Part shown: positions 58,098 to 64,000 of the stretch, piece after piece
Layout: every line of letters begins with the position of its first letter
How positions within the stretch are numbered: position 1 is the first letter of the stretch
DNA from: Colwellia sp. MB3u-45
GTDB taxonomy: Bacteria > Pseudomonadota > Gammaproteobacteria > Enterobacterales > Alteromonadaceae
Direction of reading: 5' to 3'
Assembly: GCF_014077005.1 (NCBI RefSeq)
Contig: NZ_JACGVC010000053.1
Coordinates: 248,001 to 312,000, forward strand
Length of the DNA: 64,000 nucleotides
Made by a program: the position numbers and the translations under genes
Notes under the pieces: model-generated
What the model was told of the DNA's origin: nothing
Seen by the model: only the letters and a program-made list of their open reading frames with translations
Databases searched by the model: none

Positions 58098-60194
58098 GTG
58101 GCACGTATAACCCCTATTGAGCGTTACCGAAACATTGGTATTTGTGCTCATGTCGATGCCGGTAAAACGACAACAACAGAAAGGGTACTTTTCTACACTG
58201 GTCTTTCACATAAGATCGGCGAAGTTCATGATGGCGCAGCCACTATGGACTGGATGGAGCAAGAGCAAGAGCGTGGTATAACCATAACTTCTGCGGCAAC
58301 AACTTGTTTCTGGAAAGGCATGCAAGCCCAGTTTGAAGACCATCGCATTAATATCATCGACACCCCTGGTCACGTAGATTTTACGATTGAAGTAGAACGC
58401 TCATTACGTGTATTAGACGGTGCGGTATTAGTATTATGTGCTTCTTCAGGAGTTCAACCACAAACAGAAACTGTTTGGCGTCAAATGGAGAAATACTCTG
58501 TTCCACGGCTAGTTTTTGTTAATAAGATGGACCGCACAGGTGCAGACTTCTTATTAGTAGTTGAGCAACTTAATTCTCGCTTGAAAGCTAATGCAGTGCC
58601 TATTCATTTAGCAATCGGCGCTGAAGATGACTTTACTGGTGTTGTCGACTTAATAAAGATGAAAGCCATTAACTGGAACGAAAGTGACCAGGGTATGACT
58701 TTTACTTATGAAGATATCCCAGCAGAGATGCTAGAGCAAGCCGAACATTGGCATGAACATCTGGTCTCTGAAGCTGCAGAAGCCTCTGAAGAATTAATGG
58801 ATAAATACCTTGAAGAAGGTGACTTATCCGAAGCAGAAATAAAATCTGCGCTGCGTACCCGTACGCTAAACAATGAAATTGTCCTTTGTGCTTGTGGCTC
58901 AGCTTTCAAAAACAAAGGCGTTCAAGCAGTACTTGATGCTGTTGTAGAATTTTTACCTTCGCCAACTGATGTTGAAGCGATAAAAGGTATTAATAACGAC
59001 AAAAACGAAACTGAAGGTTTTCGCGAAGCTGATGATAAAGCGCCATTTGCTGCTTTAGCATTTAAAATCGCCACTGACCCATTTGTCGGTACGTTAACGT
59101 TCTTTCGCGTCTATTCAGGTGTAGTAAAAACTGGTGACAGTATATACAATCCTGTGAAAGGTAAAAAAGAACGTTTAGGTCGTATTGTGCAAATGCATGC
59201 AAATGACCGTCAGGAAATTAAAGAAGTAAGAGCGGGCGATATAGCTGCGGCTATTGGTCTTAAAGATGTCACTACAGGTGATACTTTATGTGATGTAAAT
59301 CATGTGATCACGCTCGAACGAATGGAGTTTCCTGAACCAGTAATTTCTGTAGCAGTTGAGCCAAAAACTGTCGCTTCCCAAGAAAAAATGGGCATTGCGT
59401 TAGGTAAATTGGCCGCAGAAGATCCGTCATTTAGAGTAGTCTCTGATGAAGAAACGGGTCAAACCATCATTTCAGGTATGGGGGAATTACACCTCGATAT
59501 TCTAGTTGAACGTATGAAACGTGAATTTGGCGTTGAATGTAATGTCGGTAATCCACAAGTGGCTTATCGCGAAACCATTCGTTCAGCAGTTGAAGTGGAA
59601 GGTAAATTTGTTCGTCAATCAGGTGGTCGTGGTCAATTTGGTCATGTTTGGTTGAAAATGGAGCCCTTGCCAAAAGGTGAAGGCTTCGAGTTTGTCAATG
59701 AAATTGTCGGTGGTAGTGTTCCAAAAGAATTTATCCCCTCAGTTGAACAGGGTTGTAGAGAGCAAATGGACAGTGGTGTGTTGGCGGGTTACCCGTTATT
59801 AGACATCAAAGTCACACTCTTCGATGGCTCTTTTCATGAAGTTGACTCAAACGAAATGGCGTTTAAAGTCGCTGCATCGATTGGTTTTAGACAAGGGGCG
59901 CTAAAAGCGTCACCGGTAATTCTTGAGCCTATGATGAAAGTCGAAGTTATTACGCCAGACGCAAACATGGGTGATGTTGTTGGTGACTTAAACCGTCGCC
60001 GTGGCATGATCGATGGCATGGACGAAGGTCCAGCTGGTTCGAAGATAGTGAATGCATTTGTACCGCTATCTGAAATGTTTGGTTACGCTACTGCATTGCG
60101 TAGTGCAACTCAAGGTCGCGCATCATATTCAATGGAGTTTCACGAATACAGTGAAGCACCAAAGGCTGTTGCCGACAAAATAATTGAATCTTAG
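58098..60194 (+). CDS. fusA: Elongation factor G
   Basis: A 698-residue translocation GTPase, read from GTG with AGAGGAAG upstream. The GTP-binding motifs [12 protein letters not shown] (G1), [11 protein letters not shown] (G2), DTPGHVDF (G3) and NKMDRTGA (G4) lie in domain I, followed by domains II-V (for example [15 protein letters not shown] and [14 protein letters not shown]). It is the EF-G1 type expected of the str operon. tufA follows after 68 bp containing a terminator-like hairpin. Confidence 0.98.
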   Translation: MARITPIERYRNIGICAHVDAGKTTTTERVLFYTGLSHKIGEVHDGAATMDWMEQEQERGITITSAATTCFWKGMQAQFEDHRINIIDTPGHVDFTIEVERSLRVLDGAVLVLCASSGVQPQTETVWRQMEKYSVPRLVFVNKMDRTGADFLLVVEQLNSRLKANAVPIHLAIGAEDDFTGVVDLIKMKAINWNESDQGMTFTYEDIPAEMLEQAEHWHEHLVSEAAEASEELMDKYLEEGDLSEAEIKSALRTRTLNNEIVLCACGSAFKNKGVQAVLDAVVEFLPSPTDVEAIKGINNDKNETEGFREADDKAPFAALAFKIATDPFVGTLTFFRVYSGVVKTGDSIYNPVKGKKERLGRIVQMHANDRQEIKEVRAGDIAAAIGLKDVTTGDTLCDVNHVITLERMEFPEPVISVAVEPKTVASQEKMGIALGKLAAEDPSFRVVSDEETGQTIISGMGELHLDILVERMKREFGVECNVGNPQVAYRETIRSAVEVEGKFVRQSGGRGQFGHVWLKMEPLPKGEGFEFVNEIVGGSVPKEFIPSVEQGCREQMDSGVLAGYPLLDIKVTLFDGSFHEVDSNEMAFKVAASIGFRQGALKASPVILEPMMKVEVITPDANMGDVVGDLNRRRGMIDGMDEGPAGSKIVNAFVPLSEMFGYATALRSATQGRASYSMEFHEYSEAPKAVADKIIES

Positions 60195-60213
60195 TAAGGC
60201 TTTTTGAAAGTCT

Positions 60214-60240
60214 GGCTCGGTCTTTTGGCCGGGCTTTTAA
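60214..60240 (+). terminator. Attenuator between fusA and tufA
   Basis: An 8-bp stem (gctcggtc / ggccgggc, two G-U pairs) with a tttt loop and a short T-run. It lies 23 bp before the tufA ATG, so it may reduce readthrough or act on tufA translation. tufA may have its own promoter inside fusA, as in E. coli. Confidence 0.6.
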
Positions 60241-60262
60241 TAAACTTTAAGGTAATTGAAAA

Positions 60263-61447
60263 ATGGCTAAAGCAAAATTTGAACGTTTAAAACCGCATGT
60301 TAACGTTGGTACTATTGGTCACGTCGATCACGGTAAAACAACTTTAACAGCTGCTATCTCTGCAGTATTAACTAAAGTTCACGGTGGTGAAGTTAAAGAT
60401 TTCGCACAAATCGATAACGCTCCTGAAGAACGTGAACGTGGTATTACGATTAATACTTCTCACATTGAGTACGATACAGCTGCACGTCACTATGCACACG
60501 TAGATTGTCCTGGTCACGCCGATTACATCAAAAACATGATCACCGGTGCTGCACAAATGGATGGCGCTATCTTAGTAGTTGCTGCTACAGATGGTCCTAT
60601 GCCACAAACACGTGAGCACATCTTGTTATCACGTCAAGTTGGCGTACCTTTCATCATAGTATTCATGAACAAATGTGATGTTGTTGATGATGATGAATTA
60701 TTAGAATTAGTAGAAATGGAAGTTCGTGAACTTCTTTCTGAATATGACTTCCCAGGTGATGATTTACCGGTAATTCAAGGTTCAGCACTTGGCGCTCTTC
60801 AAGGCGACGAGAAATGGGAAGCGAAAGTAATCGAACTTGCTGATGCATTAGATAACTACATTCCAGAGCCAGAGCGTGCAATCGACGGAGCATTCATCAT
60901 GCCTATCGAAGATGTATTCTCAATCTCAGGTCGTGGTACGGTTGTAACAGGTCGTGTTGAACGCGGTATTGTTAAAATCGGCGACGCAGTTGAAGTTGTT
61001 GGTATTCGTGACACACAAACATCTACTTGTACTGGTGTTGAAATGTTCCGTAAGCTTCTTGACGAAGGTCGTGCTGGCGAGAACTGTGGTGTTCTTCTTC
61101 GTGGTCTTAAGCGTGAAGACGTTGAACGTGGTCAAGTACTATGTAAGCCTGGTTCAATTTTACCTCATACTAAGTTTGAGTCAGAAGTTTATGTACTAAG
61201 CAAAGATGAAGGTGGTCGTCATACGCCATTCTTTAAAGGCTACCGTCCACAGTTTTACTTCCGTACAACGGATATTACTGGTGCAGTAGAGCTTCCTGAA
61301 GGTGTTGAAATGGTAATGCCAGGCGACAACTTGAAGTTTGTTGTAGAGCTTATCAACCCAGTTGCGATGGACGAAGGTTTACGCTTCGCTATCCGTGAAG
61401 GTGGTCGTACAGTTGGTGCTGGTGTTGTATCTAAAATTATCGCTTAA
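60263..61447 (+). CDS. tufA: Elongation factor Tu, copy 2 (tufA position)
   Basis: A 394-residue protein identical to the copy at 42523. The two genes differ by about 12 silent changes, all within the first 280 bp or the last 80 bp. An 830-bp central tract is identical by eye, which indicates ongoing gene conversion. This copy closes the rpsL-rpsG-fusA-tufA operon. The downstream 185 bp, including terminators, are also shared with the other copy. Confidence 0.99.
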   Translation: MAKAKFERLKPHVNVGTIGHVDHGKTTLTAAISAVLTKVHGGEVKDFAQIDNAPEERERGITINTSHIEYDTAARHYAHVDCPGHADYIKNMITGAAQMDGAILVVAATDGPMPQTREHILLSRQVGVPFIIVFMNKCDVVDDDELLELVEMEVRELLSEYDFPGDDLPVIQGSALGALQGDEKWEAKVIELADALDNYIPEPERAIDGAFIMPIEDVFSISGRGTVVTGRVERGIVKIGDAVEVVGIRDTQTSTCTGVEMFRKLLDEGRAGENCGVLLRGLKREDVERGQVLCKPGSILPHTKFESEVYVLSKDEGGRHTPFFKGYRPQFYFRTTDITGAVELPEGVEMVMPGDNLKFVVELINPVAMDEGLRFAIREGGRTVGAGVVSKIIA

Positions 61448-61469
61448 TTTTAGAAGACATTAACACGAT

Positions 61470-61495
61470 AAAAAAGACGCTTAGGCGTCTTTTTT
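61470..61495 (+). terminator. Terminator 1 after tufA
   Basis: Stem aagacgc/gcgtctt with loop ttag and a T-run, the same as terminator 1 after tufB except that the A-run is two bases shorter. Confidence 0.9.
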
Positions 61496-61604
61496 GTTTT
61501 CTAGTTGAGCTATAGTGAAATGGCAATAGGTCAATAGTTGTTGGTCTGGTATCTGCTATTACCTTAACGAATCGTTGCTTGATTTTAGAACACGTTAACA
61601 CGAT

Positions 61605-61632
61605 AAAAAAAAGACGCTTAGGCGTCTTTTTT
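61605..61632 (+). terminator. Terminator 2 after tufA
   Basis: The same stem aagacgc/gcgtctt as terminator 1, about 130 bp further on, with the same left flank (ttttagaacacgttaacacgataaaa). It is a near copy of terminator 1. Confidence 0.88.
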
Positions 61633-61880
61633 GTTTTGTAGCTGAGTATAGTAAAGTGCGAATAGCTCAATAGTGGCTAGTATGGTATCTACAATTTCCT
61701 GCACAAATCATAGATAGGTATTGACCTATCAGCGTTACTTTCATCACAAGTGTAAAGCGGTGATGACGATAATGCTGAAACCAATAACTTTAGCAGAAAG
61801 TTAGCGTCTTAGTAGTGTGTTAACCGCAGCATGAATTCACGCCACGGCGGTTTTCAGTCTGTAAGAGGTTTCCGCTTAGG

Positions 61881-63884
61881 CTAAACGTTAAATTGGTTGA
61901 CGACTTTTGACAATGAATTAGCTTGATCAGATAAATTGGCCAGACTAGTTTTCATCGTTGTGGAGACATCAACAGTATCGTCAGTTAACACTCTAACGTT
62001 CTCAATGTTTTTCGATACTTCTTCGGCGACATTGGCTTGTTGTTCTACTGCATGGGCTACTTCAAACGTTTGGCTTTGAAATTGACCAATAACCTCTGCA
62101 ATATCAGCTAATACTTGCTGTACTTGCTGTGTTAGCTGGACACTATTTTCTGCCTGCAAGCAACTAGACTCCATCACTCCTACGGCATTTACCGCGGTTG
62201 CTTGTAGCTCTTCAATTATGCGTTGGATATTAGCGGTAGATTCTTGGGTACGTGACGCCAGGGTGCGAACCTCGTCAGCAACAACAGCAAAGCCTCGGCC
62301 TTGTTCTCCGGCTCTAGCCGCTTCAATGGCTGCGTTTAACGCCAATAAATTTGTTTGTTCAGCGATACTGCGTATTACGGTGACAACATCACCAATGGTT
62401 TGCGTGCCTGTTTTTAGCTGATGCACAACCTGTGATGCGTCATCAACATTATTTGAAAGTTGTTGAATGCCAATGGTAGCTTGGTTAACAACATCAGAGC
62501 CTAAGGCCACTTTCTCTTCAGCTTTCGTCACCAATTGCTTTGAATAATTTGTGTTGTTAGATATCTCGATGCTGGTTTGAGCTAATTCGGTGGCTGCGGT
62601 GGCGACAAGATCTATTTCTCGTTTTTGCGCTTCAACAATATGAACTGTTTTTTTGCCGATTTTCTCTGCGGCACCACTTGAAGCTGACACTTCTCTAGTA
62701 ATAACGATAGTTTGACTGACCAGTTGTTGAATTGAATCAACAAAGAGATTGAATTCATCAACCAACTTGCCAATTTCATCATTCTTTAACGGCGCTATTC
62801 TTTGGGTTAAATCACCATCGCCATCGGCAATGTCTTTCATGGCATTTCTAAGGCTTGTTATGCGCTTAACAAAAGGTAATACGCTTAGCCACACAACAAT
62901 AGCAATCATAATAATAATCGCGATAACAATAGCCACAGAAGACCTAAAAGCTGCTTCAACCGGCTTTGCTATTAGTTGCTCAGGGACCAGAAAGCCAAGT
63001 TTCCAATTCATTAGCGGATAGTCACTTTTGACTTGATTAAAAATGACTTGATAGTCTATGCCACGCAGAGATACCTGGGTAATGCCACTATCGTTCTGGG
63101 CAAGAGTTGTTTGCAATTGTGAAAAGCCCGATGTGTTTGAGAATTGGCTATCTACACTGGCCATAGTGTCTCCAGGTTTGAAATTATCATCAAAGCCAGG
63201 GAAGAAGACTAATTTTCCTGTGTCTGTCATTAAGAAGGCTTCTCCTTCGTTTTTATATTTAATAGGGGCGAGTAAATCATGTCCTATGGTGGTAATTAGA
63301 ATGTCCATACCACCAATACCTAATAATTGTCCATCGGGTAAATAGTAGGGTGAAGTAATAGTTGCTGAAATTGAACCGTCGTTATTGTCTACTGCGGGTT
63401 CAGTGACATACATTGTTGCTGCGCTAAGACTGCTCGACCACCAAGGTCGCTCATTGGTGTAATATTTCTCATCGTCATAACGACCATTTAAGTCGAAATA
63501 TTCATGGGTATTTTCGCTACCAAAAAATACACTTTTTATCGCAGGGTCTTTTTCTGAAAAGAATTTAAAATACCGGGTTACATCTTGGTATTGCTTATTA
63601 TCACTGATATTGGAAAGTCGTTTATCGTAGTTGTTAAACCAATCAATAACCAAGGGGTTAGCAAATACACTATGATTTATTTGGCCTTTTGCGACAAAAA
63701 ATTCTTTCACTTTGGTTGATTGCAAAGTAACAATATTCTCTATATCAGAGATAAGTTGCTCTCTGGTATTATCACTCACATTGGATAAAATAAAGAATGA
63801 GGTAATGACCAGTAGTATGGCAACTGCGCTTGATATGGTAATCACCAATTTTCGCATTATTGATTGACTAAAAAAATTGAACAT
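61881..63884 (-). CDS. Methyl-accepting chemotaxis protein with dCache sensor
   Basis: A 667-residue transmembrane chemoreceptor. TM1 is at about 12-31. A periplasmic dCache_1 domain (about 35-310) includes [18 protein letters not shown] and IGGMDI; the Tyr-Arg-Trp ... Tyr ... Asp pattern resembles amino-acid-binding dCache domains, though this is judged by eye. TM2 (about 317-340) is followed by HAMP (about 340-395) and the coiled-coil signalling domain with the hairpin tip [36 protein letters not shown] (in sections, about 515-550). It has no pentapeptide tether. It is convergent with tufA and stands alone. Confidence 0.95.
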   Translation of the reverse strand: MFNFFSQSIMRKLVITISSAVAILLVITSFFILSNVSDNTREQLISDIENIVTLQSTKVKEFFVAKGQINHSVFANPLVIDWFNNYDKRLSNISDNKQYQDVTRYFKFFSEKDPAIKSVFFGSENTHEYFDLNGRYDDEKYYTNERPWWSSSLSAATMYVTEPAVDNNDGSISATITSPYYLPDGQLLGIGGMDILITTIGHDLLAPIKYKNEGEAFLMTDTGKLVFFPGFDDNFKPGDTMASVDSQFSNTSGFSQLQTTLAQNDSGITQVSLRGIDYQVIFNQVKSDYPLMNWKLGFLVPEQLIAKPVEAAFRSSVAIVIAIIIMIAIVVWLSVLPFVKRITSLRNAMKDIADGDGDLTQRIAPLKNDEIGKLVDEFNLFVDSIQQLVSQTIVITREVSASSGAAEKIGKKTVHIVEAQKREIDLVATAATELAQTSIEISNNTNYSKQLVTKAEEKVALGSDVVNQATIGIQQLSNNVDDASQVVHQLKTGTQTIGDVVTVIRSIAEQTNLLALNAAIEAARAGEQGRGFAVVADEVRTLASRTQESTANIQRIIEELQATAVNAVGVMESSCLQAENSVQLTQQVQQVLADIAEVIGQFQSQTFEVAHAVEQQANVAEEVSKNIENVRVLTDDTVDVSTTMKTSLANLSDQANSLSKVVNQFNV

Positions 63885-64000
63885 ACTATTTAATACCTAT
63901 TTGAGAAATCTTATTATTAAGGGGGTAAATCGTACTAACATCAGTAATAACGTCAGTAATAACAAGTGGATGAAACATTCATAAAACATCAGCACTTAAA

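Noticed and set aside
63940..63963. Two 12-bp repeats (a/g)tcagtaataac before the chemoreceptor gene
   Set aside because: Only two copies in AT-rich DNA; not enough to call a regulatory element.

Overview
The window looks like chromosomal DNA of a marine gammaproteobacterium of the Alteromonadales, most likely Colwelliaceae (Colwellia or Thalassotalea type). The base composition is AT-rich, the tRNA-Thr/Tyr/Gly/Thr-tuf array and the aroK-aroB-damX-dam and ompR-envZ/pckA neighbourhoods match gammaproteobacterial order, and the argH gene carries the C-terminal acetyltransferase fusion described in Moritella and relatives. This placement is inferred from gene content; no search was run.

Region 1 (1-7.6 kb) is accessory: the end of a SNF2 helicase, a cold-shock/DUF1294 membrane protein, a secreted protein with an MltA-like C-terminus, a probably Fur-controlled TonB receptor, a TlpA-type thioredoxin, a small secreted protein of unknown function and a short LETM1-like membrane protein. 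Region 2 (7.6-25.7 kb) is core: ompR-envZ facing pckA, mrcA (PBP1A) divergent from pilMNOPQ (type IV pilus alignment complex and secretin), then aroK-aroB-damX-dam, a DUF2970 gene and a degenerate HD-GYP-like protein. Region 3 (25.8-34.9 kb) is a complete arginine cluster: argE divergent from argC-argB-argF-argG-argH(A), followed by a separate argA. Region 4 (35-39.1 kb) is a three-gene exopolysaccharide export set (outer-membrane barrel, Wza-like, Wzc-like kinase) without glycosyltransferases.

Region 5 (39.2-61.6 kb) is the translation/transcription core: murB-birA-coaX, four tRNAs and tuf, tRNA-Trp-secE-nusG, rplKAJL-rpoBC, then rpsL-rpsG-fusA and a second tuf. Promoters with good sigma-70 boxes, an L10-type leader, attenuator hairpins and terminators are visible. 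The window ends with a divergent chemoreceptor in the place where many relatives have the S10 operon.

The most unusual non-coding signals are: a nearly threefold tandem 121-bp repeat between nusG and rplK, in which a strong Shine-Dalgarno plus a four-codon ORF lies opposite a complementary pyrimidine arm; two tuf copies homogenised together with about 185 bp of downstream DNA; a (TAG)9 tract plus three 16-bp repeats before the Wza-like gene; a perfect 37-bp palindrome at 1064-1100; and several other 12- to 16-bp tandem repeats. I see no CRISPR array, insertion sequence, prophage or obvious new defence system.
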